Shown: positions 35,540 through 43,759 of the stretch, piece by piece
Layout: every line of letters starts with the position of its first letter
How positions within the stretch are numbered: position 1 is the stretch's first letter
Virus record (IMG/VR): IMGVR_UViG_3300042861_000881
Span: 1-59,744 of that record
DNA from: a virus
Length of the DNA stretch: 59,744 nt
Reading direction: 5' to 3' (one strand)
Program-made: the position numbers and the translations under genes
The notes under the pieces: model-generated
Databases searched by the model: none
Seen by the model: only the letters and a program-made list of their open reading frames with translations
What the model was told of the DNA's origin: nothing

Positions 35540-36473
35540 AATAAAATTGGAATGTTGGTGGGCCGACTCAAACTCAATAAACTCAAGATTAATTAAACAA
35601 TTTGTTTCAGATGAAGATTTATTAAAATATTCTTTTGTTAATGAATCACCTGATTTTACCGTTGTTTTTGGTAGAACTGATTGGAATAAAATTGAAACCC
35701 CTAAAGAACGGACTTTTTATATTTCACAAGAACCTCTTTGGTCTCCAAATCAACCTAAAGACAATATTCATAATTATTGTTCTAAAATATTAATATCGGA
35801 CAAGGCCGACTATCCTAATAGGGATGAATATATTGAGACTCTACTTCCAATGTTTTACGCCGGAAGAGGTGAAAATGATAATCGAGAAATGTGGGATTGG
35901 TCATTAAAATTAAAAGATAGAGAATTTAATAAAAATAAAATAATGTCAATGATTGTTAGAAAAGGATATGAATCACATTTTAATCATTTAGTTAATCCGG
36001 ATACAAGTGAAATTAATTATGGTAGAAGAACTGAATTAGGGGAAACATTATCTTTAAATAATAATATTGATATTTTTGGGACTCATTGGGAAAATAATGG
36101 TGGAAACATTAAAGGTGAAGTATGGAATAAACACGTCGGGTTAGATGAATATAAATTTTCAATTTGTTGTGAAAACACAATTCAAAAAAATTATATTAGT
36201 GAAAAATTTTGGGATGCAGTATTAACTGAGACAATTCCAATTTATTTAGGTTGTTCCAACATTAATGAATATATTTCATCTGATTGTTATATTAATATTA
36301 CTAATTTAACATTTGAACAGACAGTAGAAAAAATAAATGACATTATAGATAATTCTGACGATTACTATAATAGATACGTCCAAAATATTAAAAATTTAAA
36401 ACAAGATTTTTTTAAAAATTCTAATTTTAATGTTTGGGAAAAAATTAAAAAATTAATTAAAGATTATGAATAA
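35532..36473 (+). CDS. GT10 alpha-1,3/1,4-fucosyltransferase-like protein
   Basis: A 313-residue GT10 protein. The fucosyltransferase signature is seen at about residues 207-245 as FSICCENTIQKNYISEKFWD, followed by AVLTETIPIYLGCSN; the family pattern is 'f.i.fENs...gYiTEKi.da...g.iPIY.G'. Upstream, RTFYISQEPLW and IDIFGTHWENNGG fit the N-terminal lobe and the nucleotide loop. GT10 enzymes use GDP-L-fucose, which the gmd/fcl pair in the first cassette would make, so the two cassettes are functionally linked though 20 kb apart. No membrane anchor is seen, so it should be cytosolic. Confidence 0.88.
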   Translation: MIKIKLECWWADSNSINSRLIKQFVSDEDLLKYSFVNESPDFTVVFGRTDWNKIETPKERTFYISQEPLWSPNQPKDNIHNYCSKILISDKADYPNRDEYIETLLPMFYAGRGENDNREMWDWSLKLKDREFNKNKIMSMIVRKGYESHFNHLVNPDTSEINYGRRTELGETLSLNNNIDIFGTHWENNGGNIKGEVWNKHVGLDEYKFSICCENTIQKNYISEKFWDAVLTETIPIYLGCSNINEYISSDCYINITNLTFEQTVEKINDIIDNSDDYYNRYVQNIKNLKQDFFKNSNFNVWEKIKKLIKDYE

Positions 36474-37191
36474 TATATTATTAGTTATGAAGTTTTGGGA
36501 TGATGGTCAACCAAACTCAACAAGAATTAGAAATGTAGATTATACTTGGATAAAATTAAAACAACTTTCAAAATACCTAAATGAAAATGGTATTATGTGT
36601 GAATCAAAATTATATGATTTTTCACCTGAAAAAATTATAGAAGATTCTATACATATCCCTTATGGTCTTGGAGAATATAAAAAGTCAGAAAAAACTAATG
36701 TTATCTTAAAAGAAAATAATGAATTTAATTATGTTTTTATGTTTGATTGTGACGCATTTTTTTTAAAAAGTGACAACAATAAAATATTTAACATATTAAA
36801 TAATTTAGAATCAAATCGTATTGTGACATTTGATTTAGCCAAGTTAGATGATGTGTCATCGATTAATGTTATTAATAGAGATGAGGTTGATTTAAATAGT
36901 GATGATTTTTCATATGCGTATTCCGGTAACAAAGAAAACGGACCATTATGTTGTGGACACGGAGGTGGTTTAGGTGGAGTTTATTTATGTGATATTTCAC
37001 TTATTATGGATAATGGTGGGTTTGATGAATCGTATGTCGGTTGGGGTGGTGAAGATGGAGATATGATGGGAAGAATAATGTATTCAAATAAACCATATAA
37101 ACAAATATCAACTAGAGATTTTGCTCCTTTTCATTTATCTCATTTTACGGATTGGGGTAGTGAAAAATATAATAAAAGATTTATTAATTAA
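36466..37191 (+). CDS. Galactosyltransferase-like GT-A protein (GT7 C-terminal type)
   Basis: A 241-residue protein. FNYVFMFDCDAFFLKS is the DxD-type metal site. GGVYLCDISLIMDNGGFDESYVGWGGEDGDMMGRIM, read in pieces, is the classic 'g.f.....GfdE.y.GWGgEDdDl..Ri' block of beta-1,4-galactosyltransferase (GT7) and related chondroitin-polymerising domains. That block binds the acceptor sugar and metal. A family GT2 enzyme with the same block is the main alternative. The start overlaps the GT10 stop by 8 bp. Possible reaction: galactose or GalNAc onto GlcNAc, which would fit following the GT60 GlcNAc step; this is inference. Confidence 0.75.
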   Translation: MNNILLVMKFWDDGQPNSTRIRNVDYTWIKLKQLSKYLNENGIMCESKLYDFSPEKIIEDSIHIPYGLGEYKKSEKTNVILKENNEFNYVFMFDCDAFFLKSDNNKIFNILNNLESNRIVTFDLAKLDDVSSINVINRDEVDLNSDDFSYAYSGNKENGPLCCGHGGGLGGVYLCDISLIMDNGGFDESYVGWGGEDGDMMGRIMYSNKPYKQISTRDFAPFHLSHFTDWGSEKYNKRFIN

Positions 37192-37194
37192 AAT

Positions 37195-38076
37195 ATGAAA
37201 AAAATTAAATTTATTACTGCTATATATTCTAATTTATATGGAACTGAACTAGGTGGACGACCAAATCGTCACGGACATTATAGATGGAGTTTATTGTCTT
37301 TATTAAAAATGACTGACGCCGATTTTGTGTGTTATACGTCTAAAGAAGAAATTGAAAATTTAGAACAATTTTTTTATGAATCGTATAACATTAGTAAAGA
37401 AAAATTACAATTTATTGTGTTTGATTTAAATAATAATGAATTTTCAGAAATAATTAATAAGTTTAAAGATGTTGATAGTGTTAAAAGAGGGGATAGATGT
37501 ATTGAAATTCAATATATGAAATTTATTTGGTTATTGTCGGAAGATATGTCCTATGATTATTATTTTTGGATAGACGCGGGATTATCTCATTGTGGACTTA
37601 TTCCTGAAAAATATTTGATTTCAGGTGGTGAACACAATAGAGGGTATTTTGAAAGTTCATTATTTAATAATAAATTTTTAAATAATTTAATAATTAATAC
37701 AGAAGATAAATTTACAATAATTACCAAAGATAATGAAAGAAATTTTTGGTCCGGTACGGTTGACCCAGTTCATTTCACAAATTACAATAGAAGTCTTCAC
37801 ATTATTGGTGGATTGTTTGGTGGTAAAAAAGAAATATGGGGGACAATTATTGAGTTATTTAGAAATTATGTTTATAAAGTTACTGAACACGACAAGAGAT
37901 TATATCACGAAGAAGATATTATGACGTTAATGTTTAGAAATCATCCTGATATGTTTTATGGATATTATTTTGAAACTTGGTGGCACGAAAATGAAAGAAT
38001 GGCCGGTACGGATATGGCAGAACACGTTAAAAATAATAAAAGTTTTTATAAAATATTAGAAGAATTAAATGAGTAA
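37195..38076 (+). CDS. HtrL/YibB-like glycosyltransferase
   Basis: A 293-residue protein resembling the HtrL/YibB family of bacterial protein or LPS-associated transferases. Features are KIKFITAIYSNLYGTELGG at the start, QYMKFIWLLSEDMSYDYYFW leading to the acidic site WIDAGLSHCGLIP, and IIGGLFGGKKEIWGTIIELF with YHEEDIMTLMFRNHPDMF near the end. WIDAG and GGLFGG...E...E motifs recur in the N-terminal half of the next gene, so the two genes are paralogous modules. Function within the family is poorly known. It overlaps the next gene by 8 bp. Confidence 0.75.
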   Translation: MKKIKFITAIYSNLYGTELGGRPNRHGHYRWSLLSLLKMTDADFVCYTSKEEIENLEQFFYESYNISKEKLQFIVFDLNNNEFSEIINKFKDVDSVKRGDRCIEIQYMKFIWLLSEDMSYDYYFWIDAGLSHCGLIPEKYLISGGEHNRGYFESSLFNNKFLNNLIINTEDKFTIITKDNERNFWSGTVDPVHFTNYNRSLHIIGGLFGGKKEIWGTIIELFRNYVYKVTEHDKRLYHEEDIMTLMFRNHPDMFYGYYFETWWHENERMAGTDMAEHVKNNKSFYKILEELNE

Positions 38077-39745
38077 AATAACATTAGTAACCGGATTATG
38101 GGATATTGGTAGAGGTGACCTTCAAGAAGGATGGTCTCGTTCATTTCAACATTATTTAGACAAATTCCAACAACTATTACAAGTTGATGTGAATATGATA
38201 ATATTTGGTGATGAAGAATTAGAAGAGTTTGTTAATAATAATAGACGGTCTGAAAATACTCAATTTTTTAGAAGAGATTTATCGTGGTTTAAAAATAATG
38301 AATTTTTTGAAAAAATACAAAAAATTAGAACTAATCCTGATTGGTATAATCAGGTTGGGTGGTTAACTAATTCCACTCAAGCTAAATTAGAAATGTACAA
38401 TCCTTTGGTTATGTCTAAAGTTTATTTGTTACACGATGCCAAAATTTTAGATAAGTTTGATTCAGAATATATGTTTTGGATTGATGCCGGATTAACAAAC
38501 ACAATTCATCCCGGATATTTTACTCACGATAAAGTTTTAGATAAATTACCACAATTGGTTAAGAGTTTTCATTTTGTTTGTTTCCCTTACGAAACAAATA
38601 GTGAAATTCACGGATTCAAATATCAGGAATTATGTGAATTAGCGGGGAAACCGGTTAATATGGTTGCACGAGCTGGATTCTTTGGAGGTAAAAAAGAAGT
38701 TATATCTGAAATCAATAGCATATACTATGGGTTAATGAACAATACATTATCACAAGGTTTAATGGGGACCGAAGAATCGTTATTTACTATTATGACTTAC
38801 AAGTATCCAAATTTAATTACTTACTCTGAGATTGAGGGTAATGGTTTGATGGGTAAATTCTTTGAGGATTTAAAGAATACTACGGTTGAGGTTAAATCAG
38901 AAGTAGTTAAAAATGTGACAGTAAATAATCTAGACTCATCCAAAGTAGGTCTTTATATTATAACATTTAATTCACCAAAACAATTAGAAGTTTTAATTCA
39001 GTCAATGTTAGATTATGATACCGATTTTATTGAAAAACCAAGAAAATTTTTATTAGATAATTCAACAGATTTATCAACAACACCAAGATATGTTGAACTG
39101 TGTGAACAATACGGGTTTGAACATATTAAGAAAGATAACATTGGTATTGTTGGAGGTCGAGTATTTGTTGCTGAACATTTTGATGAAACTGATTTAGATT
39201 TTTGTTGGTGGTTTGAAGATGATATGGCATTTTATCCTAGTAAAGGAGAAGTTTGTAGAAATGGATTCCCAAGATTTGTCGATAATCTATATCAAAAATC
39301 GTTAGAGATTGTTGATAAAGAAAATTTTGATTTTTTAAAATTAAATTTTAGTGAATTTTTTGGTGATAATAGTGTTCAGTGGAGTTGGTATAATGTCCCT
39401 CAAGATTTTAGACAATCACATTGGCCTAATAACTCAAAACTACCTGTACAAGGATTAGACCCAAATTCACCAAAAACAAAATTTGATAAAATAAATATTC
39501 ATAAAGGATTACCGTATGTGTCGGGTGAGATTTATTTATGTAATTGGCCGATTGTATTAACCAAGGAGGGGAATTACAAATGTTATTTAGAAACAAAGTG
39601 GGCTCATCCGTTTGAACAAACACTTATGTCATACTCTTACCAAGAAACGGTTAAAGGTAATATTAAACCCGGACTATTATTATTAACACCAACTGAACAT
39701 AACCGATTTGAACATTATGATGGGTCGTTAAGAAAAGAAAGCTAA
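38069..39745 (+). CDS. HtrL/YibB-like and GT2-like fusion glycosyltransferase
   Basis: A 558-residue two-domain protein. Residues 1-275 repeat the HtrL/YibB pattern of the preceding gene: ITLVTGLWDIGRGDLQEGWS, YMFWIDAGLTNTIHPGYF, and AGFFGGKKEVISEINSIYYG. Residues about 290-558 are GT2-like: VGLYIITFNSPKQLEVLIQS, FLLDNSTDLSTTPRYVELCE and CWWFEDDMAFYPSKGEVCRN, with EDDM as the metal site. Two catalytic domains in one chain may add two sugars in sequence. It is the last gene of the second glycan cassette, and 36 bp separate it from the Thr/Pro-tailed protein that follows. Confidence 0.78.
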   Translation: MSKITLVTGLWDIGRGDLQEGWSRSFQHYLDKFQQLLQVDVNMIIFGDEELEEFVNNNRRSENTQFFRRDLSWFKNNEFFEKIQKIRTNPDWYNQVGWLTNSTQAKLEMYNPLVMSKVYLLHDAKILDKFDSEYMFWIDAGLTNTIHPGYFTHDKVLDKLPQLVKSFHFVCFPYETNSEIHGFKYQELCELAGKPVNMVARAGFFGGKKEVISEINSIYYGLMNNTLSQGLMGTEESLFTIMTYKYPNLITYSEIEGNGLMGKFFEDLKNTTVEVKSEVVKNVTVNNLDSSKVGLYIITFNSPKQLEVLIQSMLDYDTDFIEKPRKFLLDNSTDLSTTPRYVELCEQYGFEHIKKDNIGIVGGRVFVAEHFDETDLDFCWWFEDDMAFYPSKGEVCRNGFPRFVDNLYQKSLEIVDKENFDFLKLNFSEFFGDNSVQWSWYNVPQDFRQSHWPNNSKLPVQGLDPNSPKTKFDKINIHKGLPYVSGEIYLCNWPIVLTKEGNYKCYLETKWAHPFEQTLMSYSYQETVKGNIKPGLLLLTPTEHNRFEHYDGSLRKES

Positions 39746-39760
39746 TTCCGTATTACGAAG

Positions 39761-39773
39761 TATTTATAATAAA
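39761..39773 (+). promoter_or_regulatory. AT-rich promoter-like motif before the 39782 gene
   Basis: TATTTATAATAAA lies just upstream of the ATG at 39782 and contains a perfect TATAAT string. The same 13-nt string occurs at 56731..56743 before the tail tube gene. It may be a promoter or simply an A/T-rich leader; spacing to the start here (about 8 bp) is short for a -10 box, so a leader or translation role is possible. Confidence 0.35.
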
Positions 39774-39781
39774 AACTTTAG

Positions 39782-40354
39782 ATGGAATTTTTTATAAAGA
39801 AAAACGCAACCTTACCTCTATTAAAATTACAGGTAATAAAAGATGGTAGAAGTGATTACAATAATTTTATGGAATTGTTGGAAACTTCAACCATATTTTT
39901 TTCAATGGTAAACACTGAAAATGGTATTCCAAAAATAACTTCAAAACCTGCTGGATTTGTTGAAAAAACTTTTATTGACCCCAACGCAGAACCCGAATAT
40001 TATATTTACTATCAATTCACAAATACAGACACTAACACTGTTGGAAAGTTCGAAGGTCAATTTTTGGTAAAAACTGATGACGGGAATTTAATTTTACCAA
40101 TAAGAGAAAAATTATTTATTTATATTCAAGATTCATTTATTGCAGATAATTTAGAATATGTGAATTGTTATACCTCAGAATATCCTTGTTGTATTGACCC
40201 ATCATTTCTAACACCAACCCCAACGAATACTCCAACCCCAACTGTCACTAGAACAGTTACCCCAACCGTTACTCCAACATTAACTCAAACACCAACCGTT
40301 ACTCCAACATTAACTCAAACACCAACAATGACACCAACCCCAAGTAGACCATAA
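39782..40354 (+). CDS. Small virion-like protein with Thr/Pro-rich C-terminal tail
   Basis: A 190-residue protein. The N-terminal 140 residues form a beta-rich domain (MEFFIKKNATLPLLKLQVIK to LYIQDSFIADNLEYVN) resembling the small immunoglobulin-like attachment domains found at the start of phage baseplate or fibre proteins; the likeness is by eye. It ends in a Cys-containing SEYPCC turn and a 48-residue [20 protein letters not shown]-type tail. The tail uses the same Thr/Pro composition as the adhesins at 21418..30923, so a common modification is possible. Placed between the second GT cassette and DNA polymerase. Confidence 0.65.
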   Translation: MEFFIKKNATLPLLKLQVIKDGRSDYNNFMELLETSTIFFSMVNTENGIPKITSKPAGFVEKTFIDPNAEPEYYIYYQFTNTDTNTVGKFEGQFLVKTDDGNLILPIREKLFIYIQDSFIADNLEYVNCYTSEYPCCIDPSFLTPTPTNTPTPTVTRTVTPTVTPTLTQTPTVTPTLTQTPTMTPTPSRP

Positions 40355-40445
40355 TTGACTTACCCAAACATTTCCGATATATTTATAGAAACAAGACAAA
40401 CCCGATTCAAGTCGGAGCCAATATGTCAATCTAAAAAATATATTT

Positions 40446-43379
40446 ATGGTAACACAAGAAGAAATTAAGGCATTCCTTGAAGGGAATGACCCCGAAGAGC
40501 ACATAGTTGCTATCGAGTATGATTACGTCACCGACGCAATCTACAAAATCAAAGAAATCCCGGGTCAGGGAAAAATAATCAAAAAAGATATATTTACGGC
40601 ATTTGCTTGGGTTGGTGACTTAAGAGATTTAAATTTTTATTCAAAATCTAAAGACCAACAAAAAGAGGCAATGAAAAAACACGGAATCATCATTGATAAG
40701 TTAGAAACCAAAGGTAATGAAAGATTAGAGAAAGGTCTTAAATTTATGGTTAAATCAATGAAGGGTTATCGTTCACTTATTCAATTTTTTAAAGAGGGTG
40801 GTGTTGACCCTTGGGGTGAAAAAACAAAAGGAAAACTAACGGTACTTCCACCGGTAGAACAATTTCTTATATCAAGAGAGAAAAGATTATTCAAAGGATA
40901 TGAGGAATACAACGACATCACAAGACTCGGATTTGACTTGGAGACGACCGCTTTGGAACCAAAGGATGGTCGTATATTTATGATTGGAATTAAAACCAAT
41001 AAAGGATACCAAAAAGTTATTGAGTGTGCAGACGAAGACCAAGAGAGAAAAGGGTTGGTTGAATTTTTCAACATCATCGACGAACTTAAACCATCAATTA
41101 TTGGTGGATACAATTCGGCGAACTTCGACTGGTTTTGGATATTTGAAAGATGTAAAGCACTTAACTTAGACATCAAAAAAATTGCCAAATCATTAAACCC
41201 TTCAAGACCCATATCACAAAAGGATGGAATGTTAAAACTTGCAAACGAGGTGGAGAGATATTCTCAAACTCAATTGTGGGGTTATAACATTATAGATATT
41301 ATCCACTCAGTCCGTAGAGCTCAAGCAATTAACTCAAGTATTAAATCTGCGGGTCTTAAATACATTACCCAATACATTAAGGCGGAGGCACCTGACCGTG
41401 TTTACATCGACCACTTAGAGATTGGTCCGATGTATGCCAAAAAAGAAGAATATTGGTTAAATGTTGAGAACGGAAAATATAAGAAAGCAGACAATCCATC
41501 ATTTGATAATTTAGATACAAGATTTCCCGGGAAATACTTAAAGGTGACCGGTGATAATATTGTGGAGAGATATCTTGATGACGATTTAGAGGAAACGTTG
41601 ACAGTGGATGACGAGTTCAACCAAGGAACGTTTCTATTAGCATCAATGGTACCAACAACATATGAAAGAGTTTCCACTATGGGAACTGCAACTCTATGGA
41701 GAATGATTATGTTGGCCTGGTCTTATAAAAACAAATTGGCGATACCCCAAAAAGAAGAGAAAACCGACTTCGTAGGGGGTCTCTCACGACTACTTAAAGT
41801 GGGTTACTCTACCAACGTATTAAAACTCGATTACTCTTCTCTATACCCATCTATTCAGTTGGTTCACGATGTGTTCCCTGAGTGTGATGTAATGGGTGGA
41901 ATGAAAGGTATGTTGGCTTACTTCCGTAACTCACGTATTATGTATAAAAACTTAGCTTCTGAGTTTTATGAATCTGACCGTAAAAAATCTTTATCGTATG
42001 ACCGAAAACAATTACCGATTAAGATTTTCATTAACTCGATGTTTGGGGCGTTATCCGCACCACACGTTTATGAATGGGGGGATATGTTTATGGGTGAACA
42101 GATTACTTGTACCGGAAGACAATATCTTCGTCAGATGATTAAGTTCTTTATGAATAAAGGTTACACTCCTTTGGTAATGGACACCGATGGTGTGAACTTC
42201 TCAAAACCTGAGGGTTGGGAAAACAGAAGATACGTCGGTAAAGGTTTGAATTGGAAAGTTAAAGAGGGTAAAGAATATACCGGAGATGATGCTGACGTTG
42301 CTGAGTTCAATGATATCTTTATGAGAGGTGAGATGGCATTAGATACTGACGGAACTTGGCCTTCGTGTATTAATTTAGCTCGTAAGAACTATGCGGTTAT
42401 GGAGGCAAACGGTAAAATTAAACTTACCGGGAACACCATTAAATCTAAGAAACTTCCATTATATATTGAGGATTTCTTAGACAAGGGAGTTAAAATGTTA
42501 TTGGAAGGTAAAGGACAAGAATTTATTGAGTGGTACTATGAATATCTACAAAAAATCTATGATAAAGATATCCCTCTTATGAAGATTGCTCAGAGAGCTA
42601 AGGTTAAGTTATCTATTGATGACTATAAAAAAAGATGTGGTATGAAAACTAAGGCGGGTTCCTTAATGAGTAGAATGGCTCATATGGAATTGGCAATTAA
42701 ACACGATTTAAAAGTTTCGTTAGGTGATGTTATCAGTTATGTTAATAATGGTATTAAAGCGTCTCACGGAGATGTTCAAAAAGTGAATAAACCTAAAAAA
42801 GGTTGGTCTGAAAAACAAATAGAATTATATTTTTCATCATATGATTCCACACATTATAAAGAAAAAGAAAAGTTTTTATTAAAAAATGGTTGGGAAAAAT
42901 CTTGGTCTGATGATAATTGGGTTCGTTCTGACGAACCAATGAAAGAAGCAATGAATGGTGTTCCAACGGATGTTGCTTATAGATTAGCAAATGCTGATAA
43001 TACTGATTCGGCAATACAATTAAATTGTTATATGTTAGACCAAACTGAAATTGAAAACAATCCGGATATGAGAGGCGATTATAATGTGGAGAGAGCCATC
43101 TCAACATTTAATAAACGAATTGGTCCGTTATTGGTTGTGTTTAAAGAAGAGGTTAGAGAACAACTAATTGTAACTAACCCTGAAGATAGAGGATTCTTCA
43201 CTAAAGAACAATCAGAACTTATCAATGGTGTCCCATTTAAAGAAGGTGACCAAGATAGATTGAAAGAAGACGTATTGGATATTAGTGAGGGTGAAGTGAA
43301 GTATTGGGAGAAACGAGGTATGAGTCCTGATTATATTTATGATTTAGCATCAGAAGGTTGGGAAGAATATATTAACTAA
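40446..43379 (+). CDS. gp43: Family B DNA polymerase (T4 gp43-like)
   Basis: A 977-residue replicative polymerase with proofreading. The exonuclease domain has FDLETTALEP (D164, E166), IIGGYNSANFDWFWIFERC, and a later Exo III region. The polymerase domain has motif A LKLDYSSLYPSIQ (about residue 460), motif B region RKQLPIKIFINSMFGALSAP, and motif C VMDTDGVNF (about 578-586, D-T-D), followed by a KKxY-type LARKNYAVME. Length and order match T4-type phage polymerases (T4 gp43 is 898 residues). The extra length lies mostly in the C-terminal third. A strong terminator follows at 43386. The neighbours are structural, not replication genes. Confidence 0.96.
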   Translation: MVTQEEIKAFLEGNDPEEHIVAIEYDYVTDAIYKIKEIPGQGKIIKKDIFTAFAWVGDLRDLNFYSKSKDQQKEAMKKHGIIIDKLETKGNERLEKGLKFMVKSMKGYRSLIQFFKEGGVDPWGEKTKGKLTVLPPVEQFLISREKRLFKGYEEYNDITRLGFDLETTALEPKDGRIFMIGIKTNKGYQKVIECADEDQERKGLVEFFNIIDELKPSIIGGYNSANFDWFWIFERCKALNLDIKKIAKSLNPSRPISQKDGMLKLANEVERYSQTQLWGYNIIDIIHSVRRAQAINSSIKSAGLKYITQYIKAEAPDRVYIDHLEIGPMYAKKEEYWLNVENGKYKKADNPSFDNLDTRFPGKYLKVTGDNIVERYLDDDLEETLTVDDEFNQGTFLLASMVPTTYERVSTMGTATLWRMIMLAWSYKNKLAIPQKEEKTDFVGGLSRLLKVGYSTNVLKLDYSSLYPSIQLVHDVFPECDVMGGMKGMLAYFRNSRIMYKNLASEFYESDRKKSLSYDRKQLPIKIFINSMFGALSAPHVYEWGDMFMGEQITCTGRQYLRQMIKFFMNKGYTPLVMDTDGVNFSKPEGWENRRYVGKGLNWKVKEGKEYTGDDADVAEFNDIFMRGEMALDTDGTWPSCINLARKNYAVMEANGKIKLTGNTIKSKKLPLYIEDFLDKGVKMLLEGKGQEFIEWYYEYLQKIYDKDIPLMKIAQRAKVKLSIDDYKKRCGMKTKAGSLMSRMAHMELAIKHDLKVSLGDVISYVNNGIKASHGDVQKVNKPKKGWSEKQIELYFSSYDSTHYKEKEKFLLKNGWEKSWSDDNWVRSDEPMKEAMNGVPTDVAYRLANADNTDSAIQLNCYMLDQTEIENNPDMRGDYNVERAISTFNKRIGPLLVVFKEEVREQLIVTNPEDRGFFTKEQSELINGVPFKEGDQDRLKEDVLDISEGEVKYWEKRGMSPDYIYDLASEGWEEYIN

Positions 43380-43385
43380 AACAGA

Positions 43386-43407
43386 AAAGGTGTCTAACGA
43401 CACCTTT
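43386..43407. terminator. Bidirectional Rho-independent terminator
   Basis: A perfect 9-bp stem AAAGGTGTC/GACACCTTT with a TAAC loop, followed on the plus strand by a T-run and on the minus strand by a run of U from the 5' A-tract. It sits between the convergent stops of the DNA polymerase (43379) and the 43410..43754 gene, so it can end both transcripts. Confidence 0.88.
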
Positions 43408-43409
43408 TT

Positions 43410-43754
43410 TTATTCTAACTTTAAACCGTCGGAACTAATAATGTACCAATTTCCGTCAACCCTAAAGAACTCAACCGCAGCACCCTTATCAATAAGTATT
43501 TCATCATATTGTTCATCAATTTGACCCATCATCGGTAAAATTAATACTTTTGTTAATGTTTTAATAACAATATGTTCTGTTGTGTTTTGGTCTAAAAGTA
43601 TTCGACAATAATCGATATCTTTAACCAAAATAAATTCTTCCCCATTTGTTCTATGTTCCGGAATTACTATTGTTTTAATTGGCGGTTGTGTTGGTAAATT
43701 GGACATTGTACCAAATAATTTTTTACCTGTTTTTGTTCTTGTTATAAATGTCAT
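43410..43754 (-). CDS. Small hypothetical protein, possibly virion-associated
   Basis: A 114-residue protein, unknown family. A basic N-terminus (MTFITRTKTGKKLFGTMSN), a Pro-rich turn and a beta-rich core (ILVKDIDYCRILLDQNTTEH, VIKTLTKVLILPM) lead to IDKGAAVEFFRVDGNWYIIS at the C-terminus. That last segment resembles the short beta modules found at fibre or decoration protein ends. The start is 5 bp after the stop of the neck-like gene 43760..44881, so they share a transcript, consistent with a head-neck function. Confidence 0.6.
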   Translation of the reverse strand: MTFITRTKTGKKLFGTMSNLPTQPPIKTIVIPEHRTNGEEFILVKDIDYCRILLDQNTTEHIVIKTLTKVLILPMMGQIDEQYDEILIDKGAAVEFFRVDGNWYIISSDGLKLE

Positions 43755-43759
43755 ATAAA

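Noticed and set aside
40402-40415. CCGATTCAAGTCGG resembling a tRNA T-arm
   Set aside because: The stem is 4 bp only and no acceptor, D or anticodon arms can be built from the flanking sequence; no tRNA is supported here or elsewhere in the window.
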